64,000 nt of DNA from Roseateles_E cavernae (GCF_040187885.1 NZ_JBDPLH010000001.1:1378819-1442818), one strand, 5' to 3'; counted from the stretch's first letter, positions 34,881 to 44,496 are shown. Made by a program: numbers and translations. The notes: generated by a model not told the origin, from the sequence alone.

Positions 34881-34907
34881 AAAAAACCACCTTCGGGTGG
34901 TTTTTTT
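34881..34907 (+). terminator. Bidirectional terminator between the porin and ruvB
   Basis: CCACC (34887-34891), loop TTCG, GGTGG (34896-34900), flanked by six A on the left and seven T on the right. It can end both the porin transcript and the convergent ruvAB transcript. Confidence 0.88.
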
Positions 34908-34924
34908 ACGCCTGTTCGATCCTG

Positions 34925-35986
34925 CTATTCCTCGAACAGCTGGCCCGCCTGCTTCGGCGGCGCCGCGCCCAGATGCCGGAACGCGGCCAGGGTCGCTATG
35001 CGGCCGCGCGGCGTGCGCTGCAGAAAGCCCTGCTGGATCAGATAGGGCTCGATCACATCCTCGATCGTGCCCGGTTCTTCGCCGATCGCGGCGGCCACAT
35101 TGTCCAGGCCGACCGGACCGCCATCAAAGCGATGCACGACCGCCTCCAGCAGCTTGCGGTCCATCAGGTCGAAGCCCTGCGGGTCGACATCCAGCATCGC
35201 CAGCGCCAGATCGGCGATCTTCTTGCTGATGCGACCATCGCCTTTCACGTCGGCATAGTCGCGCACGCGCCGCAGCAGCCGGTTGGCGATGCGCGGCGTG
35301 CCGCGTGAGCGGCGCGCGATCTCCAGCGCGCCCTCGGTATCGATCGGTGCATTCAGCAGGCCGGCCGAGCGGGTCACGATGCGCTGCAACTCGGCGGCCG
35401 TGTAGAACTCCAGCCGCGCGACGATGCCGAAGCGGTCGCGCAGCGGGTTGGTCAGCATGCCGGCCCGCGTGGTCGCGCCGACCAGCGTGAAGGGCTGCAG
35501 GTCCAGCTTGATCGAGCGTGCGGCCGGGCCTTCGCCGATCATGATGTCGATCTGGTAGTCCTCCAGCGCCGGGTAGAGGATTTCCTCGACCACCGGGCTC
35601 AGCCGGTGGATCTCGTCGATGAAGAGCACATCGTTCTTCTCGAGATTGGTCAGGATGGCGGCCAGGTCCTTGGGCTTCTCCAGCACCGGGCCCGAGGTCT
35701 GGCGCAGATTGACGCCCAGCTCGGCCGCGATGATGTGGCTCAAGGTGGTCTTGCCCAGGCCCGGCGGGCCGAACAGCAGCACATGGTCCATGGCCTCGTC
35801 GCGCTTGCGTGCCGCGCCGATGAAGATCTCCAGCTGCTCGCGGGCCTTGGTCTGGCCGACATAGTCGTCTAGCAGCTTGGGTCGCAGCGCGCGCTCGATC
35901 GCCTCTTCATTGGGCGAGCTCGGGGCGGCGCTGACCACGCGCGGCGGCGTGGGGGCGTCGCCGAACTTGTCGGTCTGTATGCTCAT
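34925..35986 (-). CDS. ruvB: Holliday junction branch migration helicase RuvB
   Basis: A 353-residue AAA+ motor that drives branch migration with RuvA and supports RuvC resolution. Walker A is 'GPPGLGKTT', Walker B is 'VLFIDEIHRL', sensor 1 is 'LVGATTRAG' and the arginine-finger region is 'LRDRFG'; a winged-helix C-terminus follows ('YLIQQGFLQRTPRGR'). The start overlaps the ruvA stop by 4 nt. Full length for the family. Confidence 0.97.
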   Translation of the reverse strand: MSIQTDKFGDAPTPPRVVSAAPSSPNEEAIERALRPKLLDDYVGQTKAREQLEIFIGAARKRDEAMDHVLLFGPPGLGKTTLSHIIAAELGVNLRQTSGPVLEKPKDLAAILTNLEKNDVLFIDEIHRLSPVVEEILYPALEDYQIDIMIGEGPAARSIKLDLQPFTLVGATTRAGMLTNPLRDRFGIVARLEFYTAAELQRIVTRSAGLLNAPIDTEGALEIARRSRGTPRIANRLLRRVRDYADVKGDGRISKKIADLALAMLDVDPQGFDLMDRKLLEAVVHRFDGGPVGLDNVAAAIGEEPGTIEDVIEPYLIQQGFLQRTPRGRIATLAAFRHLGAAPPKQAGQLFEE

Positions 35987-36552
35987 GTGAGTTTCTTCAT
36001 CGCCAGCTTGATGCCTTCGCTGACTCCGATCTCGGCCGGCAGCGATTTCAGCGCCAGGCCGGCCTCCTTGTCGGAGTAGCCCAGCGCGACCAGGGCCTGC
36101 AGGATGTCGGCATGGGCGTCGTTGGCGACGCTGACCGGCAGCGCCAGATCGGGGCCGAGCTTGCCCTTGAGTTCCAGCAGCAAGCGCTCGGCGGTCTTCT
36201 TGCCGATGCCGGGCACCTTGACCAGGCGGCCGGTCTCCTGCTTGGAGACGGCCTGGGCCAGCTCGCCGACCGACAGGCCGGACAGCAGCGACAAGGCCAT
36301 CTTGGGGCCGACACCGCTGATCTTGATGAGCTGGCGGAAGGTGCTGCGCTCCTCGGCGCTCAGAAAACCGAACAGCACATGGGCATCCTCCCGGATGCTC
36401 AGATGGGTCAGCAGGCTGGCGTGCTCGCCCAGGCCCGGCAGGTTGTAGAAGGTGCTCATCGGCACGTCGACCTCGTAGCCGACGCCCTGCACATCGATGA
36501 GGATTTGCGGGGGCGATTTCTCCGCGATGACGCCTGTGAGTCTTCCTATCAT
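35983..36552 (-). CDS. ruvA: Holliday junction DNA-binding protein RuvA
   Basis: A 189-residue protein that tetramerises on Holliday junctions and recruits RuvB. Domain I ('MIGRLTGVIAEKSPPQILID') is an OB fold; the helix-hairpin-helix motifs are 'LIKISGVGPKMAL' and 'LVKVPGIGKKTAERLL'; and the small domain III binds RuvB. GATAAT lies exactly 6 nt before its ATG and no ribosome binding site is present. That hexamer falls in the 20-nt gap after the upstream response-regulator gene, so ruvAB probably has its own, possibly leaderless, promoter. Confidence 0.96.
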   Translation of the reverse strand: MIGRLTGVIAEKSPPQILIDVQGVGYEVDVPMSTFYNLPGLGEHASLLTHLSIREDAHVLFGFLSAEERSTFRQLIKISGVGPKMALSLLSGLSVGELAQAVSKQETGRLVKVPGIGKKTAERLLLELKGKLGPDLALPVSVANDAHADILQALVALGYSDKEAGLALKSLPAEIGVSEGIKLAMKKLT

Positions 36553-36558
36553 GCGCCG

Positions 36559-36564
36559 ATTATC
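36559..36564 (-). promoter_or_regulatory. -10-like hexamer of a possible leaderless ruvA promoter
   Basis: GATAAT on the minus strand ends 6 nt before the ruvA ATG at 36552. No ribosome binding site. Confidence 0.45.
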
Positions 36565-36572
36565 GGCGTCGT

Positions 36573-37226
36573 TCAGTTCCTGCCGAACAGGCCCAGGCGT
36601 TGCGCCTCAAGTGCCGCTTCCGCGCGCGAGCTGACATTCAGCTTGCGGTAGATCTGCTTCACATAGTCGGCAATCGTGTGGCGACTCAGGCCCAGTTGCA
36701 CGCCGATCTCGGGCAGGGTGTAGCCCTTGGCCACGCGCAGCAGCACCTCGGTCTCGCGGTCGGTCAGCGAGACCTCGTGCAGCAGGGCCGCAGCCTGGGG
36801 CCGGCGCTGCGCGGCGAAATAGGCGATCACCTTGCGCGCGATTGACGGCGACAGCGGCGGTTCGCCCTGGCTGATGCGCTGCAACTGCTCGGCCAGCAGC
36901 TCGCGTGACTGTTCCTTCAGCAGATAGCCGAAGGCGCCGGCCTGCAGGGCCGGGAACAGGTGCTCGTCGTCGTCGTGGATGGTGACGATGACCGACTGCA
37001 CCTCCGGCTGCTGCTCGCGCAAGGCCGCCACCACGTCCACGCCCGAACCGTCCGGCAGACCCAGGTCCAGCAGGGCCAGCGTGAAGCGCTGGGTCTGCAC
37101 CTGCTTGAGTGCATCCTGCACGCGCGAGCATTCGGTGATCTGGGCGTTGACGAAGATCTGCTTGACCAGGGCTTTCAGCCAGGCCCGGATCTCCGGAATG
37201 TCTTCCAGCAAAAGAATATGGTTCAT
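36573..37226 (-). CDS. NarL/FixJ-type response regulator
   Basis: A 217-residue regulator with a receiver domain (about 1-120; phosphoacceptor Asp54 in 'LLDLGLPDGSG', acidic pocket at Glu8-Asp9) and a LuxR-type DNA-binding helix-turn-helix (about 150-215: 'LTDRETEVLLRVAKGYTLPE'). It is partnered by the histidine kinase gene 97 nt upstream on the same strand. Targets are unknown. Confidence 0.9.
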   Translation of the reverse strand: MNHILLLEDIPEIRAWLKALVKQIFVNAQITECSRVQDALKQVQTQRFTLALLDLGLPDGSGVDVVAALREQQPEVQSVIVTIHDDDEHLFPALQAGAFGYLLKEQSRELLAEQLQRISQGEPPLSPSIARKVIAYFAAQRRPQAAALLHEVSLTDRETEVLLRVAKGYTLPEIGVQLGLSRHTIADYVKQIYRKLNVSSRAEAALEAQRLGLFGRN

Positions 37227-37322
37227 GGTTTTGTACTTTGCGGTGTGGACGGTGGCCCGATGGGGGACAACTTAGCCTTTATCGGCGCAAAAGCCAATGC
37301 CTCAATCCTTGGCAGGGACTGT

Positions 37323-38675
37323 TCAGAGCGGAATCGTGAGGCGGATCACGGTTCCCCAGCCCGGCCCGGACTCGACCAGGCACTGCCCATGCATCTGCTT
37401 GGCGCGCGATTTCATGCTGGCCATGCCATGACCCTTGTCGAGTCGGCCGTCCAGCTCGGTCGTGATGCCCTGGCCGTTGTCCTGGATCACGACCAGGAAA
37501 TCGCCGTCCAGCACCGTGCAGCTGACCACGCAATGGGTGGCGCCACTGTGCTTGATGATGTTGCTGACGGCCTCGCGGAAGATGCGCGTGGTCTGCACAT
37601 AGGCGCGCGCCTGCAAGGTGTGGATCACATCCTCGGCCGGTGACTTCCACTCGGCCAGGATATTGGCCTGGCCCAGGCGCGAGACCACCTCGGCGCGCCA
37701 GTCGCCCAAGGCGTCCAGCAGCTGCACCGGCTTGCCGGTCAGGCCGCGCACCGACAGGCGCATCTCCTCCAGCGCCTCGCGCGCCAGGGTCGAGATGCGG
37801 TCGGACTCGCTGGTGTGCACGATGGTCAGCAGCTTGGCGCCCAGATCGTCGTGCAGATCGGCGGCGATGCGCTTGCGCTCGCGCTCGGTGACCTGTTCCA
37901 GCTTCTGCTCGGCCATCTCGCTGAAACTGCGCTCGATATCGGCCACCTTGGCCTGCGCATGCTGCTCATGCTCGAGCTGCAGGTGCTCGGCGTTGACGCG
38001 GGCATGGGCGATGTTCAGGATGATGCGCAAACCCAGCGCCAGCAGCAGCAGCGGCAGCACGAGGGCCGCCGGGCGCCAGGGCGTCAGCAGCTCCAGCAGC
38101 AGCGCGATGCCGCCGAGCCCGAGCAGCACGGTGGTCTTGAGCCCCTGGTCGCGGCGCTCGCGCAGATGCCAGGCCATGGCGGCCAGCACCTGCAGAACCA
38201 GCAGGGCCGACCAGGCCTGGCTCAGCAGGGCCATCTGCGCCGGCAAGAGCAGCAGGCTCAGCGGCACCAGCACCGCCTGCAGCGGCAGGGCCAGGTCCAG
38301 CCAGGGCCGCTGACCACCGGTGGGACGCAGCAGGAACTGGATCAGGCACAGGCTCAGCCAGGGCAGCAAGGCGGTCGAGAGCAGCAGGCGCCGGTCTCCG
38401 CCGAGCTGCGGCAGCGCCACCCAGTCCAGCGCCGAGCGCAGCACCCACAGCCCCATCAGGGCGGCCAGAAAGACCAGATGGCGCTCGCGCGCATGGATGC
38501 GTGACAGCAGGGCCAGGGTCAGCCCCATCAGCGCCAGCATCGCGCACAGCAGCTGCGGCAGCAGTGTCTGCCAGAGGGCGGCCGCAGGCGCCTGATCCGG
38601 CTGTGCCAGGGCCCAGGCCGGCAGCAGCAGGGCGAGCGCGCCGCCGCCCGACATCAATGGAGTTCTGAATCGCAT
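37323..38675 (-). CDS. HisKA_3-type membrane sensor histidine kinase
   Basis: A 450-residue kinase. A signal-like start is followed by about seven hydrophobic segments (residues about 30-240), a short coiled coil, the dimerisation/phosphoacceptor region 'ERKRIAADLHDDLGAKLL' (His-Asp-Asp) and an ATPase domain with 'REAVSNIIKHSGA' and 'IQDNGQGI'. The seven-helix sensor with no periplasmic domain suggests it senses membrane or intramembrane cues. A NarL-type regulator follows. The start is ATG 38675 or 38654; a CACAAT box lies 8 nt before 38675. Confidence 0.88.
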   Translation of the reverse strand: MRFRTPLMSGGGALALLLPAWALAQPDQAPAAALWQTLLPQLLCAMLALMGLTLALLSRIHARERHLVFLAALMGLWVLRSALDWVALPQLGGDRRLLLSTALLPWLSLCLIQFLLRPTGGQRPWLDLALPLQAVLVPLSLLLLPAQMALLSQAWSALLVLQVLAAMAWHLRERRDQGLKTTVLLGLGGIALLLELLTPWRPAALVLPLLLLALGLRIILNIAHARVNAEHLQLEHEQHAQAKVADIERSFSEMAEQKLEQVTERERKRIAADLHDDLGAKLLTIVHTSESDRISTLAREALEEMRLSVRGLTGKPVQLLDALGDWRAEVVSRLGQANILAEWKSPAEDVIHTLQARAYVQTTRIFREAVSNIIKHSGATHCVVSCTVLDGDFLVVIQDNGQGITTELDGRLDKGHGMASMKSRAKQMHGQCLVESGPGWGTVIRLTIPL

Positions 38676-38683
38676 GGGGCGCG

Positions 38684-38689
38684 ATTGTG
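38684..38689 (-). promoter_or_regulatory. -10-like hexamer before the histidine kinase gene
   Basis: CACAAT on the minus strand ends 8 nt before ATG 38675; transcription would start at the codon or within 1-2 nt of it. Confidence 0.35.
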
Positions 38690-38771
38690 CAGGAGGCGGC
38701 GGTGCGGCCGCCCTGGGGCATGTACCGGCGACAATGCGCACCTTGCCTGCAGCTTCTGCGAAAGTTCCGCC

Positions 38772-39736
<965 letters not shown>

Positions 39737-39740
<4 letters not shown>

Positions 39741-40183
39741 GCCGCCCCGAACTGAGCCTGTCGCTGCAATTCGCCGACCCGCGCCACAAGGCCCTGCTGC
39801 CGCGCCACAAGGTGGCGCGCTGGATACGCGCGGCGCTGGAGCTGCCGGGCGAGATCGCGGTGCGCATCGTCGATGCCGAGGAGGGTCGCCAGCTCAACAA
39901 GGACTTCCGCAGCAAGGACTACGCGACCAATGTGCTGACCTTCGACTACAGCCACGAGCCGGTGGTCGGGGCCGATCTGGTGATCTGTGCCGAGGTGGTC
40001 GAGCGCGAGGCCCGGGAGATGGGGCTGGACCTGGTCGCCCACTATGCCCATATGCTGGTGCATGGCACGCTGCATGCGCAGGGCTACGACCATGAAGAGG
40101 ACGATGAGGCCGAGTGCATGGAGGCGCGCGAGAGCGAGATCATGATCGTGCTCGGCTTTGCCGATCCCTATCTGAAGGACTGA
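39737..40183 (+). CDS. ybeY: Endoribonuclease YbeY (rRNA maturation factor)
   Basis: A 148-residue zinc-dependent endoribonuclease for 16S rRNA 3'-end maturation and 70S quality control. The metal site HGTLHAQGYDH (H-x3-H-x5-H) is intact, and 'LNKDFRSKDYATNVLTFDY' is the conserved substrate-facing segment. The ATG overlaps the ybeZ stop (ATGA). It is convergent with corA, with only 3 nt between the stop codons. Confidence 0.96.
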
Positions 40184-40186
40184 GCG

Positions 40187-41251
40187 CTAGCGCTGGGTGC
40201 CCAGATAGCGCTTGCGCCAGAAGAAGGCGCCCAGGCCTAGGGCCAGCGCCAGCATCAGTCCCAAGGCGATCCACACGCCGCGGGCGCTGTGGATCAGCGG
40301 CAGGCTGTCGAAGTTCATGCCGAAGATGCCGGTGATCAGGTTCAGCGGCAGGAAGATCGCGGTCAGCACGGTCAGCGTGCGCATGATGGCGTTGGTGCGG
40401 TGGCTCAGCGCCGAGAAATGCATCTGCACCGCCGACTCCGACGACGACTCCAGCCGCCGCACATGGCTGAGCACCCGCTCCACATGCTCCAGCACATCGC
40501 GCGAGCGCACCCGCAGCAGCTCGCGCTCGCGCTGGGCCTGCGGCTCGGCCGGCATCGGCCAGTCCTCCAGCGCGTCCAGCCATTCCTGGATCGCGCTGCG
40601 CTGATCTTCGCAAGTGTCCTCCAGCAGATGCAGGCTGTTGCGTGCATCGAGCAGCAGTTGCCAGTTGCTGAAGCGGCTGCGCGGGTCCATCAGCGATTGC
40701 TGCAGGCCCACCAGCTGCCGGGTCAGCTGGCGGCGCAGCTCCAGATAGCTGTCCACCATATGGTTGACCATGCGCAGCATCAGATCGCTGGTGTTGCTGG
40801 GCAGGCGGGCCGAGCCCCGGTAGTCCGAGGCCTGCGTGAGCTGGCCCATGCGGGCGGCGAAATACTCGCGCACCGCGCAGTCGTCCGGATGGATGCTGAT
40901 CAACACGCGGTCGAACAGCGCAAAGCCGACCGGGCTGGTGTCTATGCTCAGCAGCGTGGCCGCCGAGGTCTCGTCCACCTTGCCGGCCGCAGCCAGGCGA
41001 CGGAACACCAGCAGGTCGTACCAGGAGGTGTAGTCGTAGTGCGAGGGCAGCTGGCTGTTCAGCAGGTCGGAGACATGTAGATCGACCAGCGGGCCGCAGC
41101 CCCAGCGCTGCAGATGCTGCTGCAGGCCGCCGATCCGCTCCGGCAGTTCCTGGCGTGCGCAGCCCACCCAGACAAAACCCTCCGGCGGCAGATCCGCCGG
41201 CAGCATCTGCAGCTCGATGAACTGTTCGCCATGGATGTGGAAGACCCGCAT
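40187..41251 (-). CDS. corA: CorA family divalent cation transporter
   Basis: A 354-residue inner-membrane transporter. A large cytoplasmic domain precedes two C-terminal membrane segments (about 290-312 and 325-345), the first ending with the pore signature GMN in 'GIFGMNF'. Members move Mg2+, Co2+ or Zn2+. The ATG overlaps the hemB stop as TGATG, so it is the second gene of a hemB-corA unit. Whether it is a true CorA or a ZntB-like member cannot be settled here. Confidence 0.88.
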   Translation of the reverse strand: MRVFHIHGEQFIELQMLPADLPPEGFVWVGCARQELPERIGGLQQHLQRWGCGPLVDLHVSDLLNSQLPSHYDYTSWYDLLVFRRLAAAGKVDETSAATLLSIDTSPVGFALFDRVLISIHPDDCAVREYFAARMGQLTQASDYRGSARLPSNTSDLMLRMVNHMVDSYLELRRQLTRQLVGLQQSLMDPRSRFSNWQLLLDARNSLHLLEDTCEDQRSAIQEWLDALEDWPMPAEPQAQRERELLRVRSRDVLEHVERVLSHVRRLESSSESAVQMHFSALSHRTNAIMRTLTVLTAIFLPLNLITGIFGMNFDSLPLIHSARGVWIALGLMLALALGLGAFFWRKRYLGTQR

Positions 41252-42267
41252 CAGCCCTTCTTCAGCAGGCGGGCGGCTTCCAGCGCGAAATAGCTCAGCA
41301 CGCCATCGGCGCCGGCGCGCTTGAAGGCCAGCAGCGATTCCATCATCACCGCGTCATGATCGAGCCAGCCATTGGCGGCGGCGGCCTTCAACATCGCGTA
41401 CTCGCCGCTGACCTGGTAGGCAAAGGTCGGCACGCGGAATTCGTCCTTCACGCGCCGCACGATGTCCAGATACGGCATACCGGGCTTGACCATCACCATA
41501 TCGGCGCCCTCGGCCAGGTCCAGCGCCACCTCGCGCAGGGCCTCGTCGCTATTGCCCGGGTCCATCTGGTAGGTCTTCTTGTCGGCCTTGCCCAGATTGG
41601 CAGCCGAGCCGACCGCGTCGCGGAAGGGGCCGTAGAAGGCGCTGGCGTACTTGGCGCTGTAGGCCATGATGCGGGTGTGAATGTGGCCACCGGCTTCCAG
41701 GGCCTGGCGGATCGCGCCGATGCGGCCGTCCATCATGTCGCTGGGCGCGACGATGTCCACGCCGGCCTGCGCCTGGACCAGGGCCTGCCGGGCCAGGATC
41801 TCGACCGTGCGGTCGTTGATGATGTAGCCCTGTTCGTCCAGCACCCCGTCCTGGCCGTGGCTGGTGAAGGGGTCCAGTGCCACATCGGTCAACACGCCCA
41901 GCTGCGGGAAGTTCTCTTTCAACGCACGCACGACGCGCGGCACCAGGCCATCGGGATTGGTGGCCTCCTGGCCATCGGGCGTCTTCAGCGAGGCATCGAT
42001 GACCGGGAACAGGGCCAGCACCGGAATGCCTAATGCGACGCATTCCTCCGCGACCTTCAGCAGCCGGTCCAAACTCAGCCGCGCGACGCCAGGCATCGAG
42101 GTCACCGGTTCGACCTTGTCGACCCCCTCGTGCACGAACACCGGCAGGATCAGATCATTGACGCTCAGCGCGTGTTCGCGCACCAGGGCGCGTGTGAAGT
42201 TGTCGCGCCGCAAACGACGCGGGCGGCTGGCCGGAAAAGGGGCGGGAATCTGGGCGCGGGACGACAA
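41251..42267 (-). CDS. hemB: Delta-aminolevulinic acid dehydratase HemB
   Basis: A 338-residue enzyme condensing two 5-aminolevulinates to porphobilinogen. The two active-site lysines are in 'AYSAKYASAFYGPFRDA' and 'MVKPGMPYLD' (Schiff base); 'APSDMMDGRIGAIR' and 'DVALDPFTSHGQDG' are conserved. The start is placed at TTG 42267, with GGAG 7 nt upstream, just before the conserved 'RPRRLRRDNFTR' segment; an ATG 22 codons earlier is possible. It is divergent from hemJ, with the RNA candidate between them. Confidence 0.93.
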   Translation of the reverse strand: MSSRAQIPAPFPASRPRRLRRDNFTRALVREHALSVNDLILPVFVHEGVDKVEPVTSMPGVARLSLDRLLKVAEECVALGIPVLALFPVIDASLKTPDGQEATNPDGLVPRVVRALKENFPQLGVLTDVALDPFTSHGQDGVLDEQGYIINDRTVEILARQALVQAQAGVDIVAPSDMMDGRIGAIRQALEAGGHIHTRIMAYSAKYASAFYGPFRDAVGSAANLGKADKKTYQMDPGNSDEALREVALDLAEGADMVMVKPGMPYLDIVRRVKDEFRVPTFAYQVSGEYAMLKAAAANGWLDHDAVMMESLLAFKRAGADGVLSYFALEAARLLKKG

Positions 42268-42363
42268 GGGCAGGCTCCGAGAATGAGGGGGTGAGCGCCG
42301 CCAGCGTGCCAATCTGCTCACTCTACGCAACATCCCGTAGAGACGCGATTGCGACGGCTCTGT

Positions 42364-42369
42364 TAAAAT
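42364..42369 (+). promoter_or_regulatory. Extended -10 promoter for the hemB-hemJ intergenic RNA
   Basis: TGTTAAAAT contains TAAAAT with a TG one base upstream (extended -10). There is no clear -35. Transcription would begin near 42376. Confidence 0.5.
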
Positions 42370-42375
42370 TGCCAA

Positions 42376-42488
42376 CGGATGATAGCCGCAAGGTGGTCGT
42401 CCCCTGCTTTTCCTCCCTGAGCAGGAGCCTTGACGTGATGACAGCGAAAAGGCTTTCCAACCCCGGCTCTTCAGCCGGGGTTTTTTTT
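42376..42488 (+). ncRNA. Candidate structured small RNA or hemJ leader
   Basis: About 113 nt between hemB and hemJ contain three consecutive hairpins: CCTGCT/AGCAGG (42403-42425), AGCCTT/AAGGCT (42426-42454) and the terminator hairpin (42461-42480) with its T-run. An extended -10 lies just upstream and no plus-strand protein gene ends here (the previous one stops at 40183). It matches no RNA family I can recall. It could be a trans-acting RNA or an attenuator for hemJ, whose ATG is 74 nt past the T-run. Confidence 0.6.
42459..42488 (+). terminator. Strong intrinsic terminator upstream of hemJ
   Basis: CCCCGGCT (42461-42468), loop CTTC, AGCCGGGG (42473-42480) and eight T. Only two T would follow it on the minus strand, so it works in the plus direction. 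Confidence 0.9.
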
Positions 42489-42549
42489 GCTTGCCGTTTT
42501 TGCTTGCAACTCTGCCATCCACGCAGGCGGGGGCTCCGGACCCGGGCCG

Positions 42550-42555
42550 TATGAT
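42550..42555 (+). promoter_or_regulatory. -10-like hexamer of a possible leaderless hemJ promoter
   Basis: TATGAT ends 6 nt before ATG 42562; no ribosome binding site. Confidence 0.45.
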
Positions 42556-42561
42556 GGCCCG

Positions 42562-42990
42562 ATGCTCTGGATCAAAGCCTTTCACATCGTCTTCGTGGCC
42601 GCCTGGTTTGCCGGCCTGTTCTATATGCCCAGGCTGTTCGTCAACCTGGCCATGGTGCCCGCCGACAGCCACGCCGAGCGCGAACGCCTGCTGCTGATGG
42701 GACACAAGCTCTACAAGTTCATGAGCCTGCTGATGATCCCGGCCCTGGCGCTGGGCCTGGTGCTGTGGCTTTACTACGGCATCGGCCGCGGCCCCGGCAA
42801 TGGCTGGATGCACGCCAAGCTGAGCCTGGTGCTGCTGGCCGTCGGCTATCACCATGTCTGCCGTGCTCAGCTGCGCCGCTTCGAGCAGATGGCCAATAAG
42901 CGCAGCCATCGCTGGTTCCGCGTCTTCAACGAGGTCTCGATCGGGATCTTTGCCGCCATCGTCATTCTGGTGGTGGTCAAGCCCTTCTGA
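42562..42990 (+). CDS. hemJ: Protoporphyrinogen oxidase HemJ
   Basis: A 142-residue inner-membrane protein with four hydrophobic segments. 'IKAFHIVFVAAWFAGLFYMPRLFVN' has the conserved His and Arg of HemJ, and 'WMHAKLSLVLLAVGYHH' carries the second His-rich helix. HemJ oxidises protoporphyrinogen IX to protoporphyrin IX in proteobacteria that lack HemG/HemY. It is divergent from hemB. Its start codon is 6 nt after TATGAT with no ribosome binding site, and an intrinsic terminator lies just upstream. Confidence 0.92.
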   Translation: MLWIKAFHIVFVAAWFAGLFYMPRLFVNLAMVPADSHAERERLLLMGHKLYKFMSLLMIPALALGLVLWLYYGIGRGPGNGWMHAKLSLVLLAVGYHHVCRAQLRRFEQMANKRSHRWFRVFNEVSIGIFAAIVILVVVKPF

Positions 42991-44141
42991 TGATGGCGCG
43001 CTGGCTGCCACAGCCGCTGCCGCGCCGCCGCAGCTCTGCCACGCTGCTGGCCCTGGCCTATGCCGGCCTGGTGGTCTACGCCAGCCTCTATCCGTTCTGG
43101 CCCTGGACCCTGCCGCCGACGGTCGAGGCCTGGGGGCTGATCGGCCTGCCCTGGCCCAAGTACTGGGGCGGCTTCGATGTGCACGCCAATCTGCTCGGCT
43201 ATATGCCGCTGGGCCTGCTGGTGTTTGCTGCCGCCGTGCGCAGTGGGCAGCGGCTGCGTCGCTGTCTGCTGCTGGGTCTGCTGCTGCCGCCGCTGCTGTC
43301 CTTCGGCATGGAGAGCCTGCAGTACTTCCTGCCGCGGCGGGTGCCCTCCCTGGTCGACTGGCTGCTCAATAGCGCGGGCGCGGCGGCAGGTCTGCTGCTG
43401 GGCCTGGTGCTCTACGTCGCCGGCGGTCTGACCCGCTGGCAGGGCCGGCGCGAGCACTGGTTTGTGCCGCACAGCGCCGGTGCGCTGGCCTTGCTGGCGC
43501 TGTGGCCGGTGGCCCTGCTGTTCCCGGCGCCGGTGCCGCTGGGCCTGGGCCAGGTCCTGCCCCGACTGCAGGAACTCGCGGCCAGCCTGCTGGAAGGCAC
43601 GCCCTGGGCGCTGCAATGGGAGGAGTTGGCCGAGCCGGCCCTGCAGCGCGCGCTGCCGCCGGGCCTGGAGGGCATCACGATCGCCTTGGGCTTGCTGGCG
43701 CCCTGCCTGCTGGCCCTGTCGGTGGCGCGGCCCGGCTGGCAACGCCTGGCCCTGGTGTTCGGCGCGGCCGCGCTGGGTGTGCTCAGCACGGCCTTGTCGA
43801 CGGCGCTGAACTTCGGCCCCCAGCATGCCTGGGCCTGGCTGACCCTGAGCACCTGGCCGGGGTTGGCGCTGGGCCTGGGGCTGGCCTGCATCCTCTGTGC
43901 CTTCTCGCGCCGCGCCTGCGCAGCCTGGGGTCTGGTCGTGACCAGTGCGCTGATCGCCATGGTCAGCGAGGCGCCCACCGATCCCTATCTGGCGCAAAGC
44001 CTGCAAGCCTGGGAGCAGGGCCGCTTCATCAGCTTCTACGGCCTGGCGCAATGGGTCGGCTGGCTCTGGCCATTCGGCGTGCTGGCCTGGCTGCTGGCGC
44101 TGCTGGCGCAGCGCGAAGTCCGCGCATCAGGCACGGGATAA
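42990..44141 (+). CDS. VanZ-like integral membrane protein
   Basis: A 383-residue protein with about ten hydrophobic segments. The N-terminal third has the VanZ-like pattern: 'VVYASLYPFWPW', 'NLLGYMPLGLLVFAAA', 'ESLQYFLPRRVPSLVDWLLNSAGAAAG'. The C-terminal part is additional membrane sequence. Its ATG overlaps the hemJ stop codon, so it is translated from the hemJ transcript. VanZ-type proteins are envelope proteins of mostly unknown function; no glycopeptide-resistance genes are nearby. Confidence 0.8.
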   Translation: MMARWLPQPLPRRRSSATLLALAYAGLVVYASLYPFWPWTLPPTVEAWGLIGLPWPKYWGGFDVHANLLGYMPLGLLVFAAAVRSGQRLRRCLLLGLLLPPLLSFGMESLQYFLPRRVPSLVDWLLNSAGAAAGLLLGLVLYVAGGLTRWQGRREHWFVPHSAGALALLALWPVALLFPAPVPLGLGQVLPRLQELAASLLEGTPWALQWEELAEPALQRALPPGLEGITIALGLLAPCLLALSVARPGWQRLALVFGAAALGVLSTALSTALNFGPQHAWAWLTLSTWPGLALGLGLACILCAFSRRACAAWGLVVTSALIAMVSEAPTDPYLAQSLQAWEQGRFISFYGLAQWVGWLWPFGVLAWLLALLAQREVRASGTG

Positions 44142-44153
44142 ACCCGCACTGCC

Positions 44154-44159
44154 TACAAT
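44154..44159 (+). promoter_or_regulatory. -10-like hexamer of a possible leaderless promoter
   Basis: TACAAT ends 6 nt before ATG 44166; no ribosome binding site. Confidence 0.5.
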
Positions 44160-44165
44160 CTGGCC

Positions 44166-44492
44166 ATGAGCTATTTCCAGCGCCACATCTTCTTCTGCCT
44201 GAACCAGCGCGACAGCGGCGACAACGCCTGCGCCCAGCATGGTGCGCAGGCCGGTTTCGATCACTGCAAGTCCAGGGTCAAGGCCCTGGGCCTGGCCGGC
44301 CCCGGCGGCGTGCGCGTCAACAAGGCCGGCTGCCTGGACCGCTGCGCCGGCGGTCCGGTGGCCGTGGTCTATCCGGACGCCGTCTGGTACAGCTATGTCG
44401 ATGCCAGCGATATCGACGAGATCGTCGAGCAGCACCTGCAGCAGGGCCGGGTGGTCGAGCGCCTGCTGCTGCCGGACAACGTCGGGCGCTGA
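44166..44492 (+). CDS. Thioredoxin-like 2Fe-2S ferredoxin
   Basis: A 108-residue protein with a thioredoxin-like ferredoxin fold. Four cluster cysteines can be proposed: C11 and C22 in 'FFCLNQRDSGDNACAQHG', and two in 'KAGCLDRCAGGPVAVVYPD'. It is expected to be a cytosolic electron carrier. The next gene, for a hydrolase, starts 4 nt after its stop. Confidence 0.85.
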   Translation: MSYFQRHIFFCLNQRDSGDNACAQHGAQAGFDHCKSRVKALGLAGPGGVRVNKAGCLDRCAGGPVAVVYPDAVWYSYVDASDIDEIVEQHLQQGRVVERLLLPDNVGR

Positions 44493-44496
44493 GGCG

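Noticed and set aside
42990..44141. VanZ similarity as a sign of teicoplanin resistance
   Set aside because: VanZ-like domains are common in envelope proteins of Gram-negative bacteria and no van genes are near.
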